Assembly (NCBI RefSeq): GCF_014211915.1
Contig: NZ_CP060039.1
Span: forward strand, 2,914,001 to 2,978,000
DNA from: Burkholderia cenocepacia
GTDB taxonomy: Bacteria > Pseudomonadota > Gammaproteobacteria > Burkholderiales > Burkholderiaceae
Reading direction: 5' to 3'
Length of the DNA: 64,000 bases
A model generated the notes under the pieces. It had not been told where the DNA came from. It worked only from the letters and a program-made list of their open reading frames with translations, and ran no database searches. The position numbers were made by a program, and so were the translations under genes. Below, in pieces: positions 16,708 through 25,347 of this stretch; position 1 is the stretch's first letter, and each line of letters starts with the position of its first letter.

Positions 16708-18795
16708 ATGTCCGCCAGCGCCAACACCAATCCCCTCCTCGACTTCTCCGGCCTGCCCCGTTTCGGCGAGATCCGCCCGGAACACGTGACGCCCGCGCTC
16801 GATACGCTGCTCGACGCCGCCAGCCGCGCGGTCGAAGCGGCGAGCGCGAGCGACACGCCGTCGACCTGGGCCGCCGTCGTCGAGACGGTCGAGCAGGCCA
16901 CGGAGCCGCTCGGCCGCGCCTGGGGCATCGTCGGCCACCTGAATGCGGTCGCCGACACGCCCGAACTGCGCGCTGCCTACGGTGAAAACCTGCCGCGCGT
17001 GACCGAGTTCTGGTCGAGCGTCGGCCAGAATCTCGCGCTGTACGAAAAGTACAAGGCGATCGCCGCGAGCGCCGAATACGCAACGTTGTCCGCCGAGCGC
17101 AAGAAGATTCTCGACAACGCGCTGCGCGACTTCCGCCTGTCGGGCGCCGAGCTGCCCGAGGACCAGAAGCCGCGCTTCGCGGAACTGCAGGAACAGCAGG
17201 CCGCGCTGTCGAAGGCGTTTTCCGATCACGTGCTCGATGCAACCAACGCGTACGCGTACTTCGTCACCGACGAAGCCGAGCTGGCCGGCCTGCCCGGCGA
17301 CGCAATCGAGGCTGCTCGCGAAGCCGCGCAGAAGGACGGCAAGGAAGGCTGGAAATTCACGCTGCATTTCCCGTCGTACTTCCCGGTGCTGCAGTACGCG
17401 GACAACCGCGCGCTGCGCGAGACGCTCTACCGCGCCTATGCGACGCGCGCGTCGGAGCTCGGGCCGCAGTACGGCGACGGCAAGGCCGAATGGGACAACA
17501 CGGCGATCGTCGTCGACGCGCTGAAGCTGCGCCGCGAAGAGGCGCAGATGCTCGGCTACCGCAACTTCGCCGAAGTGTCGCTCGCGCCGAAGATGGCCGA
17601 ATCGCCGCAGCAGGTGATCGCATTCCTCGAGGATCTCGCGACGCGCGCCCGCCCGCACGCGGACAAGGACTGGGACGAGCTGCGCACGTTCGCCGCGAAG
17701 GAGCTCGGCCTCGCCGAACTCGCGCCGTGGGACGTCGCATACGCGGCCGAGAAGCTCCGCCAGCAGCGCTATGCGTTCTCGGAAAACGAGGTCAAGCAGT
17801 ACTTCCCGGAACCGGCCGCGCTGAAGGGCCTGTTCACCGTCACCGAAACGCTGTTCGGCGTGAAGATCAAGCCGGACGACGCGCCGGTATGGCACAAGGA
17901 CGTGCGCTTCTTCCGCGTCGAGAACCGCGACGGCTCGCTCGTCGCGCAGTTCTATCTCGACCTGTACGCACGCGAAGGCAAGCGCGGCGGCGCCTGGATG
18001 GATGATGCGCGTTCGCGCGCGAAGCGCGGCAGCGACGTGCAAACGCCCGTCGCGTACCTCACCTGCAACTTCTCCGCGCCGGTCGGCGGCAAGCCCGCAT
18101 GCTTCACGCACGACGAAGTGATCACGCTGTTCCATGAATTCGGCCACGGGCTGCATCACATGCTCACGCGCGTCGACGAGCTCGGCGTGTCGGGCATCAA
18201 CGGCGTCGAATGGGATGCGGTCGAACTGCCGTCGCAGTTCATGGAGAATTTCTGCTGGGAATGGGACGTGCTGTCGTCGATGTCGTCGCACGTCGATACG
18301 GGCGCATCGCTGCCGCGCGAGCTGTTCGACAAGATGATCGCCGCGAAGAACTTCCAGAGCGGGCTCGGCACGCTGCGCCAGATCGTGTTCTCGATGTTCG
18401 ACATGCTGCTGCACGTCGACTTCGACCCGGCCGGCACCACCGGCGTGACCGCGTTCGCGCGCGAGATCAACGAGCGCTATCACGTGATCCCGCAGGCGGC
18501 GTTCTCGCGCTGGCCGAACACGTTCAGCCACATCTTCGCGGGCGGCTATGCGGCCGGCTACTACAGCTACAAGTGGGCCGAAGTGCTGTCGGCCGATGCA
18601 TACGCGGCGTTCGAGGAAGCGGCCGCCGCCAGCGGCAGCGTGCTCGACGCGGCAACCGGCACGCGCTATCGCCGCGAAATCCTCGAGGTCGGCGGCAGCC
18701 GGCCGGCGATGGAATCGTTCAAGGCGTTCCGCGGCCGCGAGCCGCAGATCGACGCGCTGCTGCGCCACAACGGGATGGCCGCGTCCGCGCACTGA
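16708..18795 (+). CDS. prlC: oligopeptidase A, M3 family zinc metallopeptidase
   Basis: Cytoplasmic thimet-type oligopeptidase that degrades signal peptides and short peptides. 695 residues, close to E. coli OpdA/PrlC. The zinc site is HEFGH at 476-480 (FHEFGHGLHHML) with the downstream Glu helix NGVEWDAVELPSQFMENF, characteristic of M3A enzymes. Start ATG 16708 (MSASANTNPLLDFSGLPRF) has AGGGAG in front; the 90-base longer frame upstream lacks homology. It ends just before a strong terminator and converges on dinB. Dipeptidyl carboxypeptidase (Dcp) is a relative, but the N-terminal FSGLPRFGEIRPEHV is typical of OpdA. Confidence 0.94.
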   Translation: MSASANTNPLLDFSGLPRFGEIRPEHVTPALDTLLDAASRAVEAASASDTPSTWAAVVETVEQATEPLGRAWGIVGHLNAVADTPELRAAYGENLPRVTEFWSSVGQNLALYEKYKAIAASAEYATLSAERKKILDNALRDFRLSGAELPEDQKPRFAELQEQQAALSKAFSDHVLDATNAYAYFVTDEAELAGLPGDAIEAAREAAQKDGKEGWKFTLHFPSYFPVLQYADNRALRETLYRAYATRASELGPQYGDGKAEWDNTAIVVDALKLRREEAQMLGYRNFAEVSLAPKMAESPQQVIAFLEDLATRARPHADKDWDELRTFAAKELGLAELAPWDVAYAAEKLRQQRYAFSENEVKQYFPEPAALKGLFTVTETLFGVKIKPDDAPVWHKDVRFFRVENRDGSLVAQFYLDLYAREGKRGGAWMDDARSRAKRGSDVQTPVAYLTCNFSAPVGGKPACFTHDEVITLFHEFGHGLHHMLTRVDELGVSGINGVEWDAVELPSQFMENFCWEWDVLSSMSSHVDTGASLPRELFDKMIAAKNFQSGLGTLRQIVFSMFDMLLHVDFDPAGTTGVTAFAREINERYHVIPQAAFSRWPNTFSHIFAGGYAAGYYSYKWAEVLSADAYAAFEEAAAASGSVLDAATGTRYRREILEVGGSRPAMESFKAFRGREPQIDALLRHNGMAASAH

Positions 18796-18827
18796 ATGGG
18801 CTGCCCGGCCACGCCGGCTGCATCGAC

Positions 18828-18854
18828 AGGCACCGCTTCGGCGGTGCCTTTTTT
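18828..18854 (+). terminator. prlC terminator
   Basis: Stem AGGCACCGC/GCGGTGCCT with a TTCG tetraloop and a T-tract ending at 18854. The tract abuts the convergent dinB stop codon. Confidence 0.92.
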
Positions 18855-20005
18855 CATGGCGCGGGCGTGTCGCCGCCCACTTCGTCGTCGAACAGCAGGA
18901 ATTGCCCGTGGCGTTCGGCCGTATCCTCGTCGATGCGCACGCCGACGCCGAGCAGCCGTACCGGCTGCGCGCGCCGCAACAACCCCTTCGCGAGCAGCGT
19001 GACGGCCGTCTCGGCATTCGTCGCGTCGGCCACGCACTCGACCGTCGTGCGCTGGAAATCGGCGAAGCGGATCTTCACGTACAGCTTGCGGATCGACCGC
19101 GCGGCGCCCGCGCGATCGATCCGCGCGTCGAGTTGCACGACGAGGCGACGGATTTCGTCCGCGCATTGTTCGAGTGTCGTCAGGTCGGTCACGTAGGTCG
19201 TCTCGACGCTGACCGACTTGCGCTCCTGGTCGGCCTGCACGGGCCGCTCGTCGATCCCGCGCGACAGTTCGTACAGCCGCCGCCCGAACGCGCCGAACTC
19301 GCGGTGCAGGTCGATCAGCGGCCAGTCGCGCAATTGCGCGCAGGTCTGGATGCCGAGCCGGTCGAGCCGCGTGGCCGTCACCTTGCCGACGCCGTGCAGC
19401 TTGCGCACCGGCAGCGCCGCGACGAACGCGTCGATCTCGTGCGGCCGCACGACGAACAGCCCGTCGGGCTTGTTCCAGTCGGACGCGATCTTCGCGATGA
19501 ACTTGTTCGGCGCGACGCCCGCCGACACGGTCACGCCGACCGTATCGCGCACCCGCTCGCGGATCTCGCGCGCAATCAGCGTCGCACTGCCCTGGCAACG
19601 TTCCGACCCGCTGACGTCGAGGTACGCCTCGTCGAGCGACAGCGGCTCGACGTCCGGCGTGTAGTCGCGATAGATCGCCATGATCTGCCGCGACGCCGCG
19701 CGATACTTGTCCATCGCGGACGGCAGGATCAGCAGGTCCGGACACTTGCGCATCGCCAGCGCGGACGACATCGCCGAATGCACGCCGTAGCGCCGCGCCT
19801 CGTAGTTGCAGGTCGCGATCACGCCGCGCTGGTCGGGGCGGCCGCCGACCGCGAGCGGCCGGTTGCGCAGCGACGGGTCGTCGCGCATCTCGACCGACGC
19901 GTAGAAGCAGTCGCAATCGCAGTGAATGATCTTGCGCGTGCGCGGCGGCGCGTCGCCGGGCAGCGGCGTGGGTAGATCGGCAGGCGGGATGGTGGTCGGG
20001 CTCAC
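18854..20005 (-). CDS. dinB: DNA polymerase IV (Y family)
   Basis: Error-prone translesion polymerase of the SOS response. 383 residues from GTG 20005 (reading VSPTTIPPADLPTPL). The catalytic palm begins at RKIIHCDCDCFYASVEMRDD, with SLDEAYLDVS carrying the active-site acidic pair, and GVAPNKFIAKIASDWNKPDG and LPVRKLHGVGKVTA follow. The C-terminal little-finger domain is present. GTG 20005 is preferred because a perfect LexA box lies only 10 bases upstream at 20016-20031; an earlier start would place the operator inside the gene. Expression is therefore expected to rise with DNA damage. Converges with prlC. Confidence 0.95.
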   Translation of the reverse strand: MSPTTIPPADLPTPLPGDAPPRTRKIIHCDCDCFYASVEMRDDPSLRNRPLAVGGRPDQRGVIATCNYEARRYGVHSAMSSALAMRKCPDLLILPSAMDKYRAASRQIMAIYRDYTPDVEPLSLDEAYLDVSGSERCQGSATLIAREIRERVRDTVGVTVSAGVAPNKFIAKIASDWNKPDGLFVVRPHEIDAFVAALPVRKLHGVGKVTATRLDRLGIQTCAQLRDWPLIDLHREFGAFGRRLYELSRGIDERPVQADQERKSVSVETTYVTDLTTLEQCADEIRRLVVQLDARIDRAGAARSIRKLYVKIRFADFQRTTVECVADATNAETAVTLLAKGLLRRAQPVRLLGVGVRIDEDTAERHGQFLLFDDEVGGDTPAP

Positions 20006-20015
20006 GGTGCCGATA

Positions 20016-20031
20016 CTGTACAAAAACACAG
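20016..20031 (-). promoter_or_regulatory. LexA (SOS) box of dinB
   Basis: CTGT-N8-ACAG with all eight conserved bases and an AT-rich core (CTGTACAAAAACACAG on the plus strand). It lies directly upstream of the dinB GTG start. The match to the proteobacterial LexA consensus is exact. Confidence 0.88.
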
Positions 20032-20209
20032 TGCCGGTTTCAACTGCCGCATACGTCCGTCGCTCGCCGGCCGCAGCCAGCCCTCCCGCAACTGGCCGCC
20101 TGGCGCCGACTGCGCCGTACCGGCCCGGTTCGTGCGGATCGTACCGGCCGGGCACGGGCAGCGGCACCTATACTCGTCTGCCGCGACACACGAAATCCAA
20201 AGGTGACGG

Positions 20210-20902
20210 ATGAAGACGATCGGACTGATCGGCGGCATGAGCTGGGAATCGTCGGCCGAGTACTACCGGATGATCAACCGGCACTCGAAGGCATTGCACG
20301 GCGGCCATCACAACGCGAAGAGCGTGCTGGTCACGGTCGACTTCGCCGAAATCGAAGCGCTGCAGCGCACGCACGACTGGGCCGCGCTCGGCGAACGGAT
20401 GGCCGACGCCGCGCGACAGCTCGAAGCGGCCGGCGCCGACCTCGTCGTCCTGACGACCAATACGATGCATCGCGTGCACGACGCGATCGAGGCCGCGGTG
20501 ACGCTGCCGTTCCTGCATATCGCCGATCCGACCGGCAGCGCGCTGCGCGCCGCGGGCGTCGAGCGCGTCGCGCTGCTCGGTACGCGCTACACGATGGAAC
20601 TGCCGTTCTATGCGGCGCGGCTGCGCGAGAAGTTCGGGCTCGACGTGCTGGTGCCGGACGAACGCGGGCGCGACGACGTGCACCGGATCATCTACGACGA
20701 GCTGTGCCACGGCGTCATCTCGGAGGAATCGCGCTCCACGTATGTGTCGATCATCGATGGGCTGGCTCAGCGCGGCGCGCAGGCCGTGATCCTCGGCTGC
20801 ACGGAAATCACGCTGCTGATCGGTGCGGACGACTCGCCGCTGCCGGTATTCGATACGACCGCGCTGCATGCGAAAGCAGCCGTCGAATGGGCGGCGCGCT
20901 GA
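20210..20902 (+). CDS. aspartate/glutamate racemase, YgeA-like, with Thr83/Cys197 pair
   Basis: Cofactor-independent Asp/Glu racemase family, 230 residues, closely resembling E. coli YgeA (MKTIGLIGGMSWESSAEYYR at the N-terminus, FLHIADPTG, LLGTRYTME). In classical members both active-site bases are Cys. Here the first is Thr83 in LTTNTMHRV and the second is Cys197 in ILGCTEI. The same Thr/Cys pair is, as I recall, described for the E. coli enzyme. The product interconverts L- and D-forms of an acidic amino acid, but substrate choice cannot be read from sequence. The start ATG 20210 lies about 180 bases from the LexA box of divergent dinB; nothing suggests SOS control of this gene. Confidence 0.85.
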   Translation: MKTIGLIGGMSWESSAEYYRMINRHSKALHGGHHNAKSVLVTVDFAEIEALQRTHDWAALGERMADAARQLEAAGADLVVLTTNTMHRVHDAIEAAVTLPFLHIADPTGSALRAAGVERVALLGTRYTMELPFYAARLREKFGLDVLVPDERGRDDVHRIIYDELCHGVISEESRSTYVSIIDGLAQRGAQAVILGCTEITLLIGADDSPLPVFDTTALHAKAAVEWAAR

Positions 20903-21200
20903 ACGATGCGCGCCATCGCATAAAGAAAACCGTCGTCGGACGGCATCGCCGCATTGTTCCGCGCACCGGGATTCACTCTCCCGGCGTACGTGTCGCCGTG
21001 CGCCCGACTCCCTGCTCTCGCCCATCACACCGGCCCGGCACGAACGACCCACGAATCACGCGGCTCGCTTCACGCGGACGCGCCGGCGCGACTGCTGATC
21101 CCTTGGTAATAAAGTGACCGCAAATTGGTACGCGAGCAGCGGCACCGCACTCGACGCTGCTCGTCGCGGTCTCTTTTTTCCACCAACCGGAAACAGGAAC
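20903..21200. other. intergenic region upstream of the secreted protein
   Basis: About 300 bases with no supported gene. AT-richer DNA around 21100-21125 (cccttggtaataaagtgac) may hold a promoter for the following gene, but no clear element pair was identified. An in-frame extension of the next gene starts at 21114 but would precede the signal peptide with non-hydrophobic residues. Confidence 0.3.
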
Positions 21201-22004
21201 ATGAAAAGACTCAGCACCGTGCTCGGCGCGCTGCTCGCCGTGTCGGCCACGCTCAACGCGCACGCGGACCCCAGCATCACCGCATCGGCCGCCACGACGC
21301 CCAGGGACGGCTTCGATCGCATGACGTGGGAGATCACGCCCGAAGTCGTGCCGACCCAGGTCAACGCCAGTTACTACTGGGCCAACCAGTTGTCGTCGCA
21401 ACACGGCGGACACGCGATCTACACCGGCATCCAGCCGCGCACCCGCAGCACCAACGTGGTGATCTTCAGCGCGTTCGGCACCGGCACGGCGCCGCTGTCG
21501 GCGAATTGCCGCGGCGGCGCCGACGGCGGCTCCGGCACGTCGTGCTCGATCGCCTACCCGTGGAAAACCGGCCACGCCTATCGGCTGCAGGTCACCGTGA
21601 CGCAGGCCAATCGCAGCGACGGGCGCTCGACCGTCGACGGCTTCATCACGGACGTCGCCACCGGCGCCACGACGCCGACCGGCAGTATCGCGGTGCCGGC
21701 GGACTGGGGCGGCCTGTCGAGCTCGGCTTACCTGTTCGACGAGTACTTCCCGTTCAACGCCGCGTCGAAGGACCCGATGCAGCGGCCGTGCGTGCCGTAT
21801 GCGCGCTACATGACGTCGCTGCCGCATTTCTACCTGAAGGATGTGGACTACCCGGCGACCGAGCGGTCGATCCGGCTGAATACGGGCAAGGACAAGTGCG
21901 CGGTGCTCTCGGGCACGCCGAACGCACGGACCACGCTGGTCAACACGACGACCTATCTGCTCGAGAACGGCTTCCTGCCCGGGAGCCCGGGCGCGCCGAA
22001 ATAA
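21201..22004 (+). CDS. secreted protein of unknown function (DUF3472-like)
   Basis: 267 residues with a clean signal peptide (MKRLSTVLGALLAVSATLNAHA, cleavage after residue 22) and start ATG 21201 behind a GGAAACAGGAAC leader. The mature part is rich in aromatic, Gly and Thr residues and looks like a beta-sandwich: MTWEITPEVVPTQVNASYYW, then YTGIQPRTRSTNVVIFSAFG and GHAYRLQVTVTQ. Four Cys (in ANCRGG, TSCSIA, RPCVPYA, DKCAVL) could make two disulfides after export. The YTGIQ...VIFSAFG pattern resembles DUF3472 proteins; I recognise it only by feel and assign no function. It stands alone, bounded by a terminator, so the context does not suggest a role. Confidence 0.75.
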   Translation: MKRLSTVLGALLAVSATLNAHADPSITASAATTPRDGFDRMTWEITPEVVPTQVNASYYWANQLSSQHGGHAIYTGIQPRTRSTNVVIFSAFGTGTAPLSANCRGGADGGSGTSCSIAYPWKTGHAYRLQVTVTQANRSDGRSTVDGFITDVATGATTPTGSIAVPADWGGLSSSAYLFDEYFPFNAASKDPMQRPCVPYARYMTSLPHFYLKDVDYPATERSIRLNTGKDKCAVLSGTPNARTTLVNTTTYLLENGFLPGSPGAPK

Positions 22005-22026
22005 CAAGCGGACGCGGAAAACAAAA

Positions 22027-22050
22027 AACCCGGCATGGAGCCGGGTTTTT
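22027..22050 (+). terminator. terminator after the secreted protein gene
   Basis: Stem AACCCGGC/GCCGGGTT with loop ATGGA, an A-run before and a T-run after. It may work in both directions and so could also end transcription from the tRNA gene on the other strand. Confidence 0.88.
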
Positions 22051-22101
22051 CGTGGACGAGGTGCGCATCGGTCAATTGCGCGGCACATCGTCTGGTGTGC
22101 T

Positions 22102-22178
22102 TGGTTGCGGGGACAGGATTTGAACCTGTGACCTTCGGGTTATGAGCCCGACGAGCTGCCAGACTGCTCCACCCCGCG
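22102..22178 (-). tRNA. initiator tRNA-fMet (CAU)
   Basis: A 77-nt tRNA including encoded CCA, with anticodon CAU in the loop CTCATAA. Two initiator hallmarks are visible: a C1-A72 mismatch at the end of the acceptor stem (CGCGGGG against CCCCGCA) and three consecutive G-C pairs at the base of the anticodon stem (GGG/CCC). It charges formylmethionine for translation start. A strong promoter lies immediately upstream. Confidence 0.97.
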
Positions 22179-22190
22179 TCAGAGAAATAA

Positions 22191-22219
22191 ATTATAGGGT
22201 GAGGAAATACTCACGTCAA
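22191..22219 (-). promoter_or_regulatory. tRNA-fMet promoter
   Basis: Minus-strand TTGACG (22214-22219), exactly 17 bases, TATAAT (22191-22196). Transcription would start about 6 bases before the mature tRNA end. Confidence 0.8.
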
Positions 22220-22349
22220 TACTTTTGTCACAATTTCTGCCTCCCTTCCTCGCGCGACGATGCGTGACCCTGCACGACATCCGCGTTCGCACCCCATGCT
22301 CGCGGTAAGATGACGGCCTCCGAATTCACGCCGCACGCCCCTCCCGTTC

Positions 22350-23126
22350 ATGAAAATAGCCACCTGGAACGTCAACTCGCTCAACGTCCGCAAACAGCAC
22401 GTGCTCGACTGGCTCGCGCAAAGCGGCACCGACGTCCTGTGCCTGCAGGAACTGAAGCTGCCGGACGAGAAATTCCCGCGCGCCGATCTCGAGGCGGTCG
22501 GCTACCGCAGCTGGTTCACGGGCCAGAAGACCTACAACGGCGTCGCGATCCTCGTGCGCGACACGCTCGCCGTCGACGAATCGGACGTCGTGCGCAACAT
22601 CCCCGGCTTCGACGACCCGCAGCAGCGCGTGATCGCCGCGACGGTCGACGGCGTGCGCATCGTGTCCGCCTACTTCCCGAACGGCCAGGCGCTCGACTCC
22701 GACAAGTTCGTCTACAAGATGCAGTGGCTCGACGCGCTGCAGGCATGGCTGCGCACCGAGCTGCAGCGCTACCCGAAGCTCGCGCTGCTCGGCGACTACA
22801 ATATCGCGCCGGAAGACCGCGACGTGCACGATCCCGCGAAATGGGAAGGCCAGAACCTCGTGTCGCCGCAGGAGCGCGCGCACTTCGCGCAGCTGATCGA
22901 ACTCGGCTTCGTCGATGCGTTCCGCCGCTTCGAGCAGCCCGAGAAAACCTTCACGTGGTGGGACTACCGGATGATGGCGTTCCGCCGCAACGCGGGGCTG
23001 CGCATCGACCACATCCTGCTGTCGCCGGCGCTCGCGGCAACCTGCGCGTCGTGCGAGGTCGATCGCACGCCGCGCACGTGGGAACAGCCGTCCGACCACA
23101 CGCCCGTCGTCGCGATCGTCGGCTGA
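22350..23126 (+). CDS. xthA: exodeoxyribonuclease III
   Basis: AP endonuclease and 3'-exonuclease for base excision repair, 258 residues, EEP superfamily. Catalytic positions are all present: N in MKIATWNVNSLNVR, E in LCLQELKLPDEKF, D and N in LLGDYNIAPEDRD, and the DH pair in GLRIDHILLSPAL. The C-terminus PSDHTPVVAIVG carries the final His. The start ATG 22350 is set by the invariant N-terminal strand, although no strong ribosome-binding site precedes it. It lies alone between the tRNA and a convergent peptidase gene. Confidence 0.95.
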   Translation: MKIATWNVNSLNVRKQHVLDWLAQSGTDVLCLQELKLPDEKFPRADLEAVGYRSWFTGQKTYNGVAILVRDTLAVDESDVVRNIPGFDDPQQRVIAATVDGVRIVSAYFPNGQALDSDKFVYKMQWLDALQAWLRTELQRYPKLALLGDYNIAPEDRDVHDPAKWEGQNLVSPQERAHFAQLIELGFVDAFRRFEQPEKTFTWWDYRMMAFRRNAGLRIDHILLSPALAATCASCEVDRTPRTWEQPSDHTPVVAIVG

Positions 23127-23151
23127 TCGCCCAGGGCCTGTTCACGCGCGA

Positions 23152-25260
23152 TCAGCGCCGCGCGGGCGCCGGCCCGAGATGGGCCCACAGGAAGCCGAAT
23201 TCGGCCGCATCGGCTTCCGCGCGTTCGAGATCGTCGGCGCTGCCGTGGCCGCCGTCGGTGTTCTCCCAGTACCACACCCGTTCGTGACCGAGCGCCTGCA
23301 TGCGCGCGGCCAGCTTGCGTGCATGCGCGGGATGCACGCGGTCGTCGCGGGTCGACGTCGTCAGCAGCAACGGCGGATACACGACACCTTCGCGCACGCG
23401 GTGATAGGGCGAATACGCTGCCAGCGCCGCGCCTTCGCGCGGATCGTCCGGATCGCCGTATTCGTCGAGCCATGCGGCGCCCGCGTGCAGCTTCGGATAG
23501 CGCTGCATGTCGAGCAGCGGCACGCGGCACAGCACCGCGCCGAACAGCTCCGGCCGCTGCATCATGCACGCGGCGACCAGCAGCCCGCCGTTGCTGCCGC
23601 CCTCGATCCCCAACTGCGCGGCGCTCGTCACGCCGGTCGCAATCAGATCCTCGGCCACCGCGATGAAATCGTCGAACGAACGCTGACGGTGTTCGCGCTG
23701 CGCGTCGGTATGCCAGCGCGGTCCGAACTCGCCGCCGCCGCGGATGTGCGCGAACGCCATCACGCCGCCGCGTTCGAGCCAGCCGATGCCGAACGCATCG
23801 CTGTAGCCCGGCAGGTTCGGGATCGCAAAGCCGCCATAGCCCGACAGCAGGCACGGCCGCGCGACGCGCGTCTCGCCTTCCGGTGCGTCGAGCGCATCGC
23901 TCGGCCCGATCAGCGTGTACGGCACCACCGTGCCGTCGTGCGAACGCGCGCTCGCGCGGCGCACGACGAGGCCGGCCGCGTCGAACTGCACCGGCGGCCG
24001 GTCGAGCAGCACGCGGCGCGACGGTGCATCGTCCGCGCGGTCGGCCAGATCGGCCAGCCAGCATTCGGGCGGATCGAGATAGGTGTCGACGTCGACGTAC
24101 ACTTCGTCGTTCAGCGTCGATTCGACGGGCTCGACGTCGATCTGCGCGTCGCCGGGCCAGTCGAACGGCCGCGCGTCCCACGTCCACGCCCCGTCGTCGG
24201 CCTGCCGCGGCTGCCACAGCATCGTGCGGTTGTGCACGTCGTCGAGCCAGCTGGCGATCAGCGTCGTGCGCGTATGCGTCCACGTACAGGCGGACGTCGT
24301 CGGCCGCGGCGCGAACAGCGTCGTGAAATCGCGCGCGCCGGCCAGGAACGCCTCTTCGCGAATCGCGAGCAGCGAGCCGCCCGCGTGGCGCACGCCGTCG
24401 CAATCCCAGTCGAGGCGCGGCTCCAGCACGAGCCAGCCCTCCCAGAACCCGACCTCGACATGCGTCGGCACGTCGTAGCGCGCCCATTCGCCCGCGTCGG
24501 TCAACCAGTACGCGTGTGCGTCGAAGAAATCGACGCTGCGCCACGCGACGTGGCGGCGGTCGATCGGGTCGTACCACGCTCCTGCGCTGATGTCGTCCGG
24601 TTCGCCGCTGAACACGACGGGCGCGTCGGCAAGCGCCGTGCCGCGCGCCCAGCGCCGCGCTTCATACGGATAGCCGGCGGCGGTCGCATGCGCTTCGCCG
24701 CGATCCCAGCTCACGTACACGGTATCGCGGTCGATCCAGCCGACCGTGTGATGGCCCGGCGCGTCGATCGTGAAACCGTCGTCGACGAAACGGCGCTCGA
24801 CGAGATCGAATTCGCGCACGACGACCGCGTCGGCGCCGCCGGGCGACAGCGACAGCAGCACGCGATCGCCGTCCGGATACAGGATCGCCTCCTGCTCGAA
24901 CACCCACGACTCGCCCTCTTCGGCGCCGAGCGCGTCGATGTCGAGCAGCGTTTCCCAGGCCGGCTGGCCGGCCCGCCAGTCGGCCCAGCGCGTGCGGCGC
25001 CACAGCCCCTTCGGATGGAGATCGTCCTGCCACAGGTCGTACGCCCAGTCGCGCCAGCGGGTCGGAATCACCGGGCGTTCGCGCGGCAGATACGCTTTCG
25101 CGAGACGCGCGGTCAGCGCGCGATAGGCATCGTCGTCGCGCAACGCGGCGCGGGTGCGCGCATTCTGCTCGTCGACCCACGTGCGGGCGCGCTTGCTGTC
25201 GAGTGCTTCGAGGAAACGGAACGGGTCGGCCCCGGCGGGCCAGCGGAAGGATTCGGACAT
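23152..25260 (-). CDS. prolyl oligopeptidase family serine peptidase (S9A)
   Basis: 702 residues. The N-terminal two thirds look like the beta-propeller of S9 peptidases (repeated short strands rich in Trp, Asp and Gly, e.g. TVGWIDRDTVYVSWDRGEA). The C-terminal alpha/beta-hydrolase domain has S556 in GIEGGSNGGLLVA, the Asp in TSTRDDRVHPAHA and the His in ENTDGGHGS, the full catalytic triad. Start ATG 25260 (MSESFRWPAGADPFRFLEAL) gives a cytoplasmic protein; upstream in-frame Met codons add a stretch without homology. It probably cleaves short proline-containing peptides; the natural substrate is unknown. It lies beside ntrC in the same direction but about 85 bases away. Confidence 0.9.
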   Translation of the reverse strand: MSESFRWPAGADPFRFLEALDSKRARTWVDEQNARTRAALRDDDAYRALTARLAKAYLPRERPVIPTRWRDWAYDLWQDDLHPKGLWRRTRWADWRAGQPAWETLLDIDALGAEEGESWVFEQEAILYPDGDRVLLSLSPGGADAVVVREFDLVERRFVDDGFTIDAPGHHTVGWIDRDTVYVSWDRGEAHATAAGYPYEARRWARGTALADAPVVFSGEPDDISAGAWYDPIDRRHVAWRSVDFFDAHAYWLTDAGEWARYDVPTHVEVGFWEGWLVLEPRLDWDCDGVRHAGGSLLAIREEAFLAGARDFTTLFAPRPTTSACTWTHTRTTLIASWLDDVHNRTMLWQPRQADDGAWTWDARPFDWPGDAQIDVEPVESTLNDEVYVDVDTYLDPPECWLADLADRADDAPSRRVLLDRPPVQFDAAGLVVRRASARSHDGTVVPYTLIGPSDALDAPEGETRVARPCLLSGYGGFAIPNLPGYSDAFGIGWLERGGVMAFAHIRGGGEFGPRWHTDAQREHRQRSFDDFIAVAEDLIATGVTSAAQLGIEGGSNGGLLVAACMMQRPELFGAVLCRVPLLDMQRYPKLHAGAAWLDEYGDPDDPREGAALAAYSPYHRVREGVVYPPLLLTTSTRDDRVHPAHARKLAARMQALGHERVWYWENTDGGHGSADDLERAEADAAEFGFLWAHLGPAPARR

Positions 25261-25347
25261 TGAGGATCGCGGAATGGCAAGCTGCATGCAAACCGCGATT
25301 ATGTCCGATCGCGGCATGCGCGGGCCCGCGCATGCCGCGAATCGTGC

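Noticed and set aside
16705..19017. 770-codon minus-strand frame across the oligopeptidase gene
   Set aside because: It lies antisense to prlC, has Arg/His/Val-rich shadow composition and overlaps dinB; no family features.
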